This document shows, piece by piece, positions 32,873-41,971 of a DNA stretch of 64,000 bases. Numbering within the stretch: the stretch's first letter is position 1; each line of letters begins with the position of its first letter. The position numbers were made by a program, and so were the translations under genes. Source of the DNA: Alphaproteobacteria bacterium (GTDB taxonomy: Bacteria; Pseudomonadota; Alphaproteobacteria; Micropepsales; Micropepsaceae). The notes under the pieces were generated by a model. It was given only the letters and a program-made list of their open reading frames with translations, ran no database searches and was not told the origin of the DNA. The stretch spans positions 62,001 to 126,000 of the forward strand of contig JAGWNK010000004.1 in the NCBI GenBank assembly GCA_028871345.1, in the 5' to 3' direction.

Positions 32873-35497
32873 TCAGTGCAAGGCCTTGCTCGGCGCGCGT
32901 TCGATATCCGCATCGTCCGGTGGCGGCGCGAATTCCTGGCCGTCGATGGTCAATCCCGTCCGACCGGCGCCGACCTGCACGGTCGCGCCGTCCGAGACCT
33001 TCCCTTCGAGCACGAGCTGCGCCAGAGGGTCCTGGAGCCGGCGCTGTATCACGCGTTTCAGCGGCCGGGCGCCGTAGACGGGATCGTAGCCGGCGTCGGC
33101 CAGCCAAGACCGCGCCTTCTGGTCGAGGGTGATTTCGATCTTGCGGTCGGCAAGCAGCCTCTGCAGGCGCCCGATCTGAATGTCGACGATCTTGTCCATA
33201 TCGGCGCGGCTCAGCCGATGAAACAGGATGATCTCGTCGAGCCGGTTGAGGAACTCTGGACGAAAATGAGCCCGCACCGCGGTCATCACCTGCGACCGAG
33301 CCTGGGAGGTCTCCTGCCCGGTAAGGAATTCGGTGCCGAGGTTTGACGTCAGAATGATCACCGTGTTCTTGAAATCGACGGTACGCCCCTGCCCGTCGGT
33401 CAGGCGGCCATCGTCGAGCACCTGGAGCAGGACGTTGAACACGTCCGCATGGGCCTTTTCGACCTCGTCGAACAGGATCACCTGGTAAGGCCGGCGGCGC
33501 ACGGCTTCGGTGAGCACGCCGCCTTCCTCGTAGCCGACATAGCCTGGAGGCGCTCCGATCAGGCGGGCCACGGCGTGTTTCTCCATGAACTCGCTCATGT
33601 CGATGCGCACCATGGCGTTATCGTCGTCGAACAGGAAGGATGCCAGCGCCTTCGTCAACTCCGTCTTGCCCACGCCGGTCGGTCCCAGGAACAAGAACGA
33701 TCCGATCGGCCGGTTCGGGTCCTGCAGCCCGGCGCGCGCGCGGCGCACGGCATTGGAGACGGCGCGCACGGCTTCGTCCTGCCCGACAACGCGCGTTCCG
33801 AGGGCCTGCTCCATCTTGAGCAGCTTATCGCGCTCGCCCTCCAGCATCTTGTCGACGGGGATGCCGGTCCAGCGAGAGACGATCTGCGCGATGTGCTCGG
33901 GCGTCACGGCCTCATTGACCAGGGCGCTGTTGCGCTTTTCCTCGATGTCCTTGAGCTGTCGCTCGATACCGGGAATCACGCCGTATGTCAGTTCGCCGGC
34001 CTTCGCGAAATCGCCGCGGCGCTGCGCGATCTCCACTTCGGCGCGGGCACGGTCCAGCCTCTCCTTGAGGCCCTGGACGTTCTGGACGGATTTCTTCTCC
34101 TGCTGCCATTTGGCCGTCAGCAGGGACGATTCCTGCTCGAGGTCCGCCAGCTCGGCCTCCAGCGCGGCCAAACGGTCCTTCGAGGCCTTGTCGCTCTCCT
34201 TGCGCAGCGCTTCGCGCTCGATCTTCAGCTGGACAATGCGCCGGTCGAGCTCGTCGAGTTCCTCCGGTTTGGAGTCCACCTGCATCCGCAGCCGGCTCGC
34301 GGCCTCATCCATCAGGTCGATGGCCTTGTCGGGCAGGAAGCGGTCGGTGATATAGCGGTTCGACAGCTGCGCCGCCGCGACGATTGCGGAATCGGTGATG
34401 CGCACGCCGTGGTGAACTTCGTATTTCTCCTTCAAGCCGCGCAGAATCGAGACCGTGTCCTCGACCGTCGGTTCCGACACGAAGACCGGCTGAAACCGAC
34501 GGGCCAACGCCGCATCCTTTTCGATGTGCTTGCGGTATTCATCGAGCGTCGTGGCCCCGACGCAATGCAATTCGCCGCGGGCCAGGGAAGGTTTGAGCAG
34601 ATTTGACGCGTCCATCGCGCCCTCCGCCTTGCCGGCGCCGACGAGCGTATGCATCTCGTCGATGAAGAGGATGACCTTGCCTTCGGCGGCCGTGATCTCG
34701 GACAGCACGGCCTTCAGCCGCTCCTCGAATTCGCCGCGATACTTGGCGCCGGCGATCAGGGCGCCCATGTCGAGCGCCATCAGGCGCTTGTCCCGCAGGC
34801 TTTCGGGGACGTCGCCGTTGACGATGCGCAGGGCAAGACCTTCGGCGATCGCCGTCTTGCCGACGCCGGGTTCGCCGATCAATACGGGATTGTTCTTGGT
34901 TCGCCGAGACAGGACCTGGATCGTGCGCCGGATCTCTTCATCACGACCGATTACCGGATCGAGCCTGCCCGTGCGTGCGAGTTCGGTGAGGTCGCGCGCG
35001 TACTTCTTCAGGGCGTCATAGGCATTCTCGGCCGTCGCCGTGTCAGCCGTTCGCCCCTTGCGCAGGTCGGCGATGGCCTTGTTGAGGGACTGGGGCGTGA
35101 CGCCGGCCTGCTGCAACAACTTGGCGGCATCGGATCCCGCCGCCATGGCCAAAGCCAGCAACAGATACTCGGCGGTGACATAGCTGTCGCCGGCCTTCTT
35201 TGCGATCTGCTCCGCGGAGTCGAAAAGGCGCGCCGTCTCCGGGCTCAGATAGACTTGACCCGAGCCTGAGCCCTTGACCTTCGGGAGGCGCGCCAGAACG
35301 CGTGCGACACCATCGCGCACATCTTCCGGCCGGCCGCCGGCCGCTGCGATCAGTCGCGCGGCAAGGCCCTCCTCATCGTCGATGAGAACCTTCAGCAGGT
35401 GATCCGGCCTGAAGAACTGGTGGTTCGACCGCAGCGCCAAACCTTGGGCCGACTGGATAAATCCGCGCGCCCACTCGGTGAATTTCTCGATATCCAT
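32873..35497 (-). CDS. clpB: ATP-dependent disaggregase ClpB
   Basis: The 874-residue Hsp100 protein rescues aggregated proteins with DnaK. An N-terminal Clp domain (about 1-145) is followed by AAA+ module 1 (P-loop GEPGVGKTA), the long coiled-coil middle domain (about 410-525), and AAA+ module 2 (P-loop GPTGVGKTE). The C-terminal domain includes [12 protein letters not shown]. It runs convergently with the M23 gene, 16 bases apart. A heat-shock-type promoter candidate lies about 100 bases upstream. Confidence 0.97.
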   Translation of the reverse strand: MDIEKFTEWARGFIQSAQGLALRSNHQFFRPDHLLKVLIDDEEGLAARLIAAAGGRPEDVRDGVARVLARLPKVKGSGSGQVYLSPETARLFDSAEQIAKKAGDSYVTAEYLLLALAMAAGSDAAKLLQQAGVTPQSLNKAIADLRKGRTADTATAENAYDALKKYARDLTELARTGRLDPVIGRDEEIRRTIQVLSRRTKNNPVLIGEPGVGKTAIAEGLALRIVNGDVPESLRDKRLMALDMGALIAGAKYRGEFEERLKAVLSEITAAEGKVILFIDEMHTLVGAGKAEGAMDASNLLKPSLARGELHCVGATTLDEYRKHIEKDAALARRFQPVFVSEPTVEDTVSILRGLKEKYEVHHGVRITDSAIVAAAQLSNRYITDRFLPDKAIDLMDEAASRLRMQVDSKPEELDELDRRIVQLKIEREALRKESDKASKDRLAALEAELADLEQESSLLTAKWQQEKKSVQNVQGLKERLDRARAEVEIAQRRGDFAKAGELTYGVIPGIERQLKDIEEKRNSALVNEAVTPEHIAQIVSRWTGIPVDKMLEGERDKLLKMEQALGTRVVGQDEAVRAVSNAVRRARAGLQDPNRPIGSFLFLGPTGVGKTELTKALASFLFDDDNAMVRIDMSEFMEKHAVARLIGAPPGYVGYEEGGVLTEAVRRRPYQVILFDEVEKAHADVFNVLLQVLDDGRLTDGQGRTVDFKNTVIILTSNLGTEFLTGQETSQARSQVMTAVRAHFRPEFLNRLDEIILFHRLSRADMDKIVDIQIGRLQRLLADRKIEITLDQKARSWLADAGYDPVYGARPLKRVIQRRLQDPLAQLVLEGKVSDGATVQVGAGRTGLTIDGQEFAPPPDDADIERAPSKALH

Positions 35498-35595
35498 TTC
35501 TGCCTCTCAAGCCCTCGACCAGGCTCCCATGGCAGCCTAGGACGAGTCTCATGCGTTCAGGCAACGGCCCCGCATGGGCACCGTTCCCGGCAGAA

Positions 35596-35624
35596 ATGTG
35601 GGAACCAGGAGCGGTTCTTGCAAG
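35596..35624 (-). promoter_or_regulatory. Candidate RpoH (sigma-32) promoter for clpB
   Basis: On the minus strand CTTG (35621-35624) is followed after 18 bases by CCCACAT (35596-35602), resembling the CTTG-spacer-CCCATNT pattern of heat-shock promoters. It lies in the spacer between the DUF4167 gene and clpB, about 100 bases before the clpB ATG, and clpB is a standard RpoH target. Confidence 0.4.
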
Positions 35625-35630
35625 GGGGCG

Positions 35631-36089
35631 CTAGTCGCGCGCGTCCGCCTCTTCGCCTTCTTCGTCCGACTCGTCCTGGGCCTCGGTCAGGGAGAAGGAT
35701 GGCGCGCTGGTCGGCCCGCCCGGCTGCTGGACGAACGGCTGGTCGCCGGCGCCGTTGGGCGTCCGGTACTGGCCGTTTCCGTTCTGCTGCTGTTGCTGCT
35801 GCTGGTACTGCTGCGACTGGGCCTGGGCCGCGGCCAGAATGCGGAAATAGTGTTCTGCGTGCTGCAGATAGTTCTCCGCCATGATCCTGTCACCGGATGC
35901 GTTGGCGTCGCGCGCAAGCTGAAGGTACTTTTCGTAAATATGGGAGGCTGAGCCGCGGATCTTCACTTCGGGGCCGTTCGAATCGAACGTGCGATTCGGG
36001 TTGAACCCGCCGCCGCCTCCGCCGCCTCCGCCGTTATGTCCGTTATGGCCGTTTTGCGGCCGCCGGCCGCCTCGTCTAGAGCGTTTCAC
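35631..36089 (-). CDS. DUF4167 domain protein (putative RNA-binding)
   Basis: The 152-residue protein has a basic N-terminus (MKRSRRGGRRPQNGHNGHN) followed by a run of nine glycines, then the conserved DUF4167 core FDSNGPEVKIRGSASHIYEK and LARDANASGDRIMAENYLQHAEHY (shown in parts). The C-terminus is Gln/Asn-rich then acidic. It sits between prmC and clpB as in most alphaproteobacteria. Nucleic-acid binding is suggested by composition; function is not established. Confidence 0.88.
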   Translation of the reverse strand: MKRSRRGGRRPQNGHNGHNGGGGGGGGGFNPNRTFDSNGPEVKIRGSASHIYEKYLQLARDANASGDRIMAENYLQHAEHYFRILAAAQAQSQQYQQQQQQQNGNGQYRTPNGAGDQPFVQQPGGPTSAPSFSLTEAQDESDEEGEEADARD

Positions 36090-36330
36090 AGTTGTCCCTT
36101 TATGTTCGGACGTCGTTTACCATTCGCATTGGTTTTCACCGTCAACGTCAGCTGCGCACGCGCGGCTCGCCTTGCGATGACACCATGCCGAAGTCGTCTT
36201 TCGCTTCGTACAAGCCGGACGCGTCCCACGCGTCCCGTCCGCCATGGCCTGTGGCCCGGCTGGATGCCTGTCCCCGGCTGGGGAAACTAGCCCCTTGGCC
36301 GGGTATTTCCAACCTTTTTTTCGTCGCGGT

Positions 36331-37125
36331 TCACCCAGAGGCACCAATAACCAAGACTCTGGGCGTTCCCGCAAGATCGGGGGCAATACCTATGATCTTG
36401 AGGCCATACACCGCCAGCAACGCGCCGACTGGCTCCGCCTGACCGATCCCGACCTCCACAAATCCCAGACCGCTCCGACCGACGCTTATGGCCACCGCAG
36501 GGGCCAGCATGCGGTAGGCCTGAAGGCCGTCAGCGCCGCCGTCCAACGCACCCCGCGGCTCGTAAGCCGCTACTTCGGGTTCCAGACGGTTCAGATCGTC
36601 AGTCCGTATATAGGGTGGATTGGCCAGAATGACATCCGCCTCGGGTAAGGTTTTTCCACTCCAATCGCCCTGCCTGATCTCGCAACGGCCCAGAACCCCG
36701 TGCCGTTCCGCGTTTCGCCGTGTGAAATCGCAGGCCACGTCCAGGCGATCGATGGCCATACCGTGAGCATTGGGAAACTCCTTCAAGAAGGAGACGATGA
36801 GACAGCCCGATCCGCAGCCGAGGTCCAGAGCCCGCAACGGAGCCGCCCGATCGGGATGAAACTTCAGCACCTGTTCGATCAGTGTCTCTGTCTCCGGCCG
36901 CGGCACCAGGATTCCCGGACCCACCGCGAATTCGAGGCTCCAGAACTCCTTGTGACCCACGATGTAGGCGATCGGCTCCCGCGCGGCACGGCGCTCGACA
37001 CATGCTTCGAACGCCGCCCGATCGCCCTGGGCATGATTCCACAGGATGCGGGCATCGCGCCTCGGCGAATCTACGGATGCGGCAGAGAGACGGCGCACCG
37101 CCTCGGCCAGTAGCGCTTGGCTCAT
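36331..37125 (-). CDS. prmC: Release factor glutamine methyltransferase PrmC
   Basis: The 264-residue enzyme methylates the Gln of the GGQ motif in release factors. Motif I is [16 protein letters not shown] (about 113-128) and the catalytic NPPY motif lies in [14 protein letters not shown] (about 178). An N-terminal helical domain contacts the factor. Its start overlaps the prfA stop by four bases, so enzyme and substrate are co-translated. Confidence 0.95.
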   Translation of the reverse strand: MSQALLAEAVRRLSAASVDSPRRDARILWNHAQGDRAAFEACVERRAAREPIAYIVGHKEFWSLEFAVGPGILVPRPETETLIEQVLKFHPDRAAPLRALDLGCGSGCLIVSFLKEFPNAHGMAIDRLDVACDFTRRNAERHGVLGRCEIRQGDWSGKTLPEADVILANPPYIRTDDLNRLEPEVAAYEPRGALDGGADGLQAYRMLAPAVAISVGRSGLGFVEVGIGQAEPVGALLAVYGLKIIGIAPDLAGTPRVLVIGASG

Positions 37126-38201
37126 GCGTCCGCTTCGAGCTCCGCCAGCCGGCTGGCCTGATCCTCGGTCACCAGCGCATCCACGATTTCACCGAGTTCG
37201 TCGCCCGAAATGATGCGGTCGAGCTTGTAGAGCGTCAGGTTGATACGATGATCGGTCACCCGACCCTGCGGAAAATTGTAGGTGCGGATCCGTTCGGAGC
37301 GGTCCCCCGATCCCACCATGCTCTTGCGCTCGCTCGCCCGCTCACTGGCGAGACGTTCGCGCTCCATCTCGAACAACCTGGCCTTGAGCAGCTTCATGGC
37401 CTGCGCCTTGTTCTTATGCTGCGACTTTTCCGTCTGCTGCGCCACGGCGAGGCCGGTCGGCAGATGGGTGATCCGGACCGCGCTTTCCGTCTTGTTCACA
37501 TGCTGGCCGCCAGCGCCCGACGCCCGGAACACATCGATGCGCAAATCCTTCTCGTTGATCTCGACATCAACGTCCTCAGGCTCCGGCAGGACGGCGACCG
37601 TGGCCGCCGAGGTGTGGATGCGGCCCCCGGCTTCGGTCACCGGCACGCGCTGCACGCGATGCACGCCGCTTTCGAACTTGAGCTTGGCATAGGCACCGCG
37701 GCCGGCGATTTCGAGAACGGCTTCCTTTACGCCGCCAAGATCGCTTTCCGACAGCGACATCAGGTCCGTCTTCCATCCTTGCAGCTGGCAATAACGCGTG
37801 TACATCTTGAGGAGGTCGCCCGCGAAGAGCGCCGCTTCGTCGCCGCCGGTGCCCGCCCGGATTTCGACAATCGCGGAAGAATCGTCGGCGGCATCGCGGG
37901 GCAGAAGTTTTACCTTCAACTCGTGCTCAAGGCGCTCGACGGCCCCCTTGAGCTCGGCCCGTTCCTGTTCGGCGAGGCCGCGCAGCTCCGCCTCCGTGTC
38001 CGGATCCGCTGCCAGAGCGTCTGCTTCCTCCAATTGCCTGGCGGCCAAGCGATAGGCCTGCGCGGCAGAGACAATGGGGGACAGTTCGGCATGCTCCTTG
38101 GACAATTTCACGTAAGCATTGCCCGCCACGCCCGAAGACAGCTCTGCTTCGACCGCCTGGAAGCGCTCCAAAAGTCGCTGCAGTTTGTTTGCCGGAATCA
38201 T
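37122..38201 (-). CDS. prfA: Peptide chain release factor 1
   Basis: The 359-residue factor releases peptides at UAA and UAG. The catalytic GGQ is in [16 protein letters not shown] (about residues 225-240) and the codon-recognition region in domain 2 contains RVPVTE. An acidic-rich N-terminal helical domain is present. The gene is directly upstream of prmC, its modifying enzyme. Confidence 0.96.
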   Translation of the reverse strand: MIPANKLQRLLERFQAVEAELSSGVAGNAYVKLSKEHAELSPIVSAAQAYRLAARQLEEADALAADPDTEAELRGLAEQERAELKGAVERLEHELKVKLLPRDAADDSSAIVEIRAGTGGDEAALFAGDLLKMYTRYCQLQGWKTDLMSLSESDLGGVKEAVLEIAGRGAYAKLKFESGVHRVQRVPVTEAGGRIHTSAATVAVLPEPEDVDVEINEKDLRIDVFRASGAGGQHVNKTESAVRITHLPTGLAVAQQTEKSQHKNKAQAMKLLKARLFEMERERLASERASERKSMVGSGDRSERIRTYNFPQGRVTDHRINLTLYKLDRIISGDELGEIVDALVTEDQASRLAELEADA

Positions 38202-38210
38202 GTCTCCAAA

Positions 38211-39563
38211 CTAGCCGAACCGCCGCCGTTCGCGAATGCGTGAGTTGAGCCAGCCCTCGATTTCAAGAACGCTGGCCGACCCGCGCCCAAAGATCAGAAG
38301 GACGCCTCCCAGTAGCGCGATTTCGCACCACCAAACGGCCTCGCGCAGAACGAAAAAGGTGATGTAGGCCGCATTCCGCATTGATGCATCTTGGGCGTGC
38401 AACCAATCCACCAGCGCCACGCGCCCCGCCTCGATCCACAGACAAACCAGGGTCAACACCATGGTCCACAACAGCATTCTCCCGACCGCCGATTGTTCCC
38501 TGCCGCGCCGCAAGTCCGTCACACCGGCGACCACGAACAGCAGGAATACGGTGCGGTAGCCGATGTTGAGCTGCAACAGATAACAAGTGACGATCAGAAT
38601 GCTGCCGCAGAGCAGCATGACCTGTGAGCGGCCGCCCCATCCCGACGACAGGGCGCTGGCGTGTCTCTTGGCCAGAAACATCGACACTCCAGCCAGGCCA
38701 GCCAGGATCAGAACGACCGCTCCTGCCGCCACCGCGATCGGCAGGCCGAGGAGGCTCGCGGCCTCCAGCGGCAAAACCGACAGGCCGAAAACGTCGTACC
38801 AAGGCGTAAACGGCGGAAGATGCGTCACAACTTCTGCCATCTCGCGATGGTAGTGGGCCATGAATCCGAGCAGAACGAGGGCGGTAAAGGCGGCCAGTGC
38901 GAAGAAAATCCGCAGCCGTTCGCGGGCGGCCAGCAACAGCAGGGTGAACGGATAGAATTTCAGCAGTCCGCCGCCGATGGCCGTGCCGTAGAGCCAGAGG
39001 CGGGAACGGCCCTTCTGAGGCGCGAGGGCTGCCAATCCAACCAAGATGAAAATCACAATGTCGAAGTTCGCCCGCTCGAGCGCGAACAGCACACCATGCG
39101 AAACGCCGGCTGCCGCGCCGAAAGCCAAGTCCATCCACGTCTTCGGGCGCAGCACGAACGGCAGGAGCAGCAGGAACAGTCCGTCCAAGAAAAATCCCGC
39201 TGCCACGGTGTTGCGGGCCCCCACCCAGTTCAGCGGCAGGTCGACCAGCAGCGGCGAGTAGTTGGCGGGCCGGTTTAGTATGTCGCACGGATTGTGGAGG
39301 TACACGTCCACCCCCCGACGGCTGCAGTCGGCCCATGAAAGCACGCCCTCGATGTCGAAGAACGGGACCGGCCAGCGGGCATAGCCTGCATAGGACGCAT
39401 GGACATAATCTACGCCCCACCAGTGGATCAGGCGGGCGTAAAGGCCATGGTCCAGGAACCATAAGGCGACCAAGCCGCCATAAAACAACAGCAAAATGAG
39501 GAACAGCAGCGTGCACGCGAGCCACCCGCGGCGGGACGGTGCTGCTCCCCCGCCAGCGAGCAT
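38211..39563 (-). CDS. Polytopic membrane protein, GT87/DUF2029-like
   Basis: The 450-residue protein has about ten hydrophobic segments, starting near residue 16 (LACTLLFLILLLFYGGLVAL) and ending near 430. The extracytoplasmic region after the first helix carries WPVPFFDIEGVLSWADC and YLHNPCDILNRPANYSPL; FERANFDIVIFIL is represented by LERANFDIVIFIL. This layout resembles GT-C-type glycosyltransferases of the GT87/DUF2029 group that use polyprenyl-phosphate sugars. It abuts ispG (the ispG stop directly precedes its ATG) and occupies the place where hisS is usual. Substrate unknown. Confidence 0.72.
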   Translation of the reverse strand: MLAGGGAAPSRRGWLACTLLFLILLLFYGGLVALWFLDHGLYARLIHWWGVDYVHASYAGYARWPVPFFDIEGVLSWADCSRRGVDVYLHNPCDILNRPANYSPLLVDLPLNWVGARNTVAAGFFLDGLFLLLLPFVLRPKTWMDLAFGAAAGVSHGVLFALERANFDIVIFILVGLAALAPQKGRSRLWLYGTAIGGGLLKFYPFTLLLLAARERLRIFFALAAFTALVLLGFMAHYHREMAEVVTHLPPFTPWYDVFGLSVLPLEAASLLGLPIAVAAGAVVLILAGLAGVSMFLAKRHASALSSGWGGRSQVMLLCGSILIVTCYLLQLNIGYRTVFLLFVVAGVTDLRRGREQSAVGRMLLWTMVLTLVCLWIEAGRVALVDWLHAQDASMRNAAYITFFVLREAVWWCEIALLGGVLLIFGRGSASVLEIEGWLNSRIRERRRFG

Positions 39564-40697
39564 CTAGTTGGCAGCGACCGCCGGAACTTTGTCCCGTTCG
39601 GCTTCGATCTCGGCAGCCTTCTTCTCACAAAGCTCCACGACGTGTTCGACGAGATCCTTGTTGTCCAACCGGTACGACGGCACTCCGTTGAGGTAGACTT
39701 GGCCGTGGCCTTTGCCCGCTCCGCCCCCGGTGAATCCCAGATCCGTCTCACGCGCTTCGCCGGGCCCGTTGACGACGCAACCGATGATCGAGAGCGACAT
39801 CGGCGTGGTGATGTGCTTCAGGCGGTCTTCCAAGAGGCGCACTGTTTCTATGACATCAAAGCCCTGTCGCGCGCAGGACGGGCAGGAAACAATGTTCACG
39901 CCACGATGACGCAGGTTGAGCGACTTCAGGATGTCGAAACCGACACGGACCTCTTCCACCGGATCCGCCGATAATGAGACGCGGATCGTGTCTCCGATCC
40001 CGCTCCACAGAAGCATTCCCATGCCGATCGAGGATTTCACCGTGCCGGAGATCATCCCGCCCGCCTCGGTGATGCCCAGATGCAGGGGTGCGTCCGTCGC
40101 TTCCGCCAGCGCCTGGTACGCCGCCACGGCCAGGAAAGGGTCGGACGCCTTCACGGAAATCTTGTATTCGCGGAAGTCGTTGTCATCGAGGATCCTGGCG
40201 TGATCGAGAGCGCTCTCGACCATCGCTTCCGGGCACGGTTCGCCGTAGCGTTCAAGAAGGTCCTTCTCGAGTGAACCGGCGTTGACGCCGATCCGCATGG
40301 AACAGCCGTGATCCTTGGCCGCCTTGATGACGTCGCGGACCCGCGCCGCGCTGCCGATGTTGCCCGGATTGATGCGCAGACAGGCGGCGCCGGCTTCGGC
40401 TGCCTCGATGGCCCGCTTGTAGTGGAAATGGATGTCGGCAACGATGGGAATGTGCGCCGCTCGGCAGATCGTCTTCATCGCAGCGGTTGACTCTTCGTCG
40501 GGACAGGAGACGCGGACGATATCCGCACCGGCCTCTTCGACGCGGCGAATCTGATCGATGGTCGCCTTGGCATCGGCGGTCACCGTATTGGTCATGGTCT
40601 GCACGGTGATGGGGGCATCGCCGCCAACCGCCACGGGACCCACGTGAATCTGCCGCGACTTGCGCCTATGGATGTCGCGATACGCTCGAACGCTCAT
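39564..40697 (-). CDS. ispG: 4-hydroxy-3-methylbut-2-enyl diphosphate synthase (IspG)
   Basis: The 377-residue iron-sulfur enzyme converts the cyclodiphosphate made by IspF into HMBPP in the MEP pathway. Conserved blocks include [26 protein letters not shown] and [14 protein letters not shown], with the [4Fe-4S] cysteines of CPSC and [10 protein letters not shown] (about 310). Length matches short bacterial IspG. It lies between rodZ and the GT87-like gene on the same strand. Confidence 0.96.
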   Translation of the reverse strand: MSVRAYRDIHRRKSRQIHVGPVAVGGDAPITVQTMTNTVTADAKATIDQIRRVEEAGADIVRVSCPDEESTAAMKTICRAAHIPIVADIHFHYKRAIEAAEAGAACLRINPGNIGSAARVRDVIKAAKDHGCSMRIGVNAGSLEKDLLERYGEPCPEAMVESALDHARILDDNDFREYKISVKASDPFLAVAAYQALAEATDAPLHLGITEAGGMISGTVKSSIGMGMLLWSGIGDTIRVSLSADPVEEVRVGFDILKSLNLRHRGVNIVSCPSCARQGFDVIETVRLLEDRLKHITTPMSLSIIGCVVNGPGEARETDLGFTGGGAGKGHGQVYLNGVPSYRLDNKDLVEHVVELCEKKAAEIEAERDKVPAVAAN

Positions 40698-40715
40698 GAA
40701 CTGCCTTTCGTCCCC

Positions 40716-41729
40716 CTACCTGCCACGGCCCGAGTTGTAGCGATCCATGATCGCCTGCGGGTCCAGCGGCAGCGCCTCCGTGGTCTCCTGGTCCCGGCCT
40801 ACGACACCGACGGACTGCCCGTCCAGGTCCAATTCGACCGCCCCTGCATTTGATGTAGTCAGCGTAAGCCCAACCAGATTGGGCAGCTGTAACGTATCGC
40901 CGGGCTTCAACGTGCGATTCATCAGGACCCTGCCATCCGGCCCCTGCACCAGGATTCGCGCGGCTTGATGCATACGCAACACGACCCGGGCATTCTTGTT
41001 CCCGGCCCCGTATACCTGCCCCTGCGGAAGTGGCGGCGGTTGCTGCGCGGCTGTTGGCGGGGCAGCCGACGCAGGCGCGCCAGTGGCGGATAGTTGGGAT
41101 GTGGTCGCTGCGGGCGGCGGAACGGCCGTCTGCGAAGGCACCGCGACACCTGTGAGCGGCGCGGTCCCTGGTGCCTTGGGCGCCGGGGACAACCGCACAT
41201 GGGAAACCGGGTGGACCGCCACGATCGGCGCCGGCGTGGCCTGCTCGTTGAAGGCCCGGTCCGCCTGCGCCGCCAGCTGATAGGCCCCGTAGATCACCAG
41301 TACCAGGATCACGCCGGCAATGATCTTCCACCCTTGCGGCATGCGGCGATTATCGTCTTCGTCGATCACCGTAATCGTCGGCATGTGATCGTCGGTGCGG
41401 CCCGAAATTTCCGCCTTGAAGCGTTCGACGCATTGCACTGCATCCAGGCCGAGATAATCAGCATAGGAACGGATGAAGCCGATGGCGTAGGTGCGTCCGG
41501 GCAGCGCATCGATGCGATCTTCTTCGAGCGCCTCTAGGTGATCCTTGCGGATCTTGAGCGCGCGAGAGACCGTAGCCAGATCGTCGCCTCGCCGCAGCCG
41601 CGCAGCGCGCAGGTCCTGTCCCACGGCATCCAGCGGCGAGTCGAGGTCGCCCGAGATTTCGCGCAAATGGATCCGCCGACGGTCCAGGCCGCCTTCGTCG
41701 TCGAGTGTCAATCGTGTGACTTTGGTCAT
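40716..41729 (-). CDS. RodZ-like helix-turn-helix membrane protein (DUF4115)
   Basis: The 337-residue protein has an N-terminal HTH domain (about 38-105: LRAARLRRGDDLATVSRALKI in parts, then RTYAIGFIRSYADYLGLD), a single membrane helix (about 134-151), a Pro/Ala-rich linker, and a C-terminal beta domain (about 250-325, VLRMHQAARILVQG). This is the RodZ layout; RodZ links MreB to the elongation machinery. Alphaproteobacterial homologues sit beside ispG as here. The first 35 residues are polar and possibly unstructured. Confidence 0.88.
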   Translation of the reverse strand: MTKVTRLTLDDEGGLDRRRIHLREISGDLDSPLDAVGQDLRAARLRRGDDLATVSRALKIRKDHLEALEEDRIDALPGRTYAIGFIRSYADYLGLDAVQCVERFKAEISGRTDDHMPTITVIDEDDNRRMPQGWKIIAGVILVLVIYGAYQLAAQADRAFNEQATPAPIVAVHPVSHVRLSPAPKAPGTAPLTGVAVPSQTAVPPPAATTSQLSATGAPASAAPPTAAQQPPPLPQGQVYGAGNKNARVVLRMHQAARILVQGPDGRVLMNRTLKPGDTLQLPNLVGLTLTTSNAGAVELDLDGQSVGVVGRDQETTEALPLDPQAIMDRYNSGRGR

Positions 41730-41971
41730 CTACGGGCAATTTTCGTGCTGGAGCAATACGCCAATCATGCACCGGAACGAAGTCCGTGCACCGGCCATGA
41801 ATCTACCTACAAGAACCCCGTTCAGACAATTGGCGATCCACAAGAATTGCCGATTTTCGGGTATCCGTCGTTTGTTGCAGAACCTTCATTGTCCCATACC
41901 GCCCCCAAGGCCCGCGCATGACTTAAGTCTATCCCAGAAATAATCTTACAATGAGTACGCTACAGGCCACG

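Noticed and set aside
35990-36060. CCG-type short repeats that might suggest a repeat array
   Set aside because: They encode the poly-glycine run of the DUF4167 protein and have no spacer-repeat structure.
36090-36330. Possible small genes in the spacer between prmC and the DUF4167 gene
   Set aside because: Short frames exist in several registers but none has a ribosome site, signal peptide or recognisable motif; the spacer probably holds the DUF4167 promoter.
41730-41971. Possible gene or RNA in the ptsP-rodZ spacer
   Set aside because: No convincing frame, hairpin with T-run or conserved RNA structure was seen.
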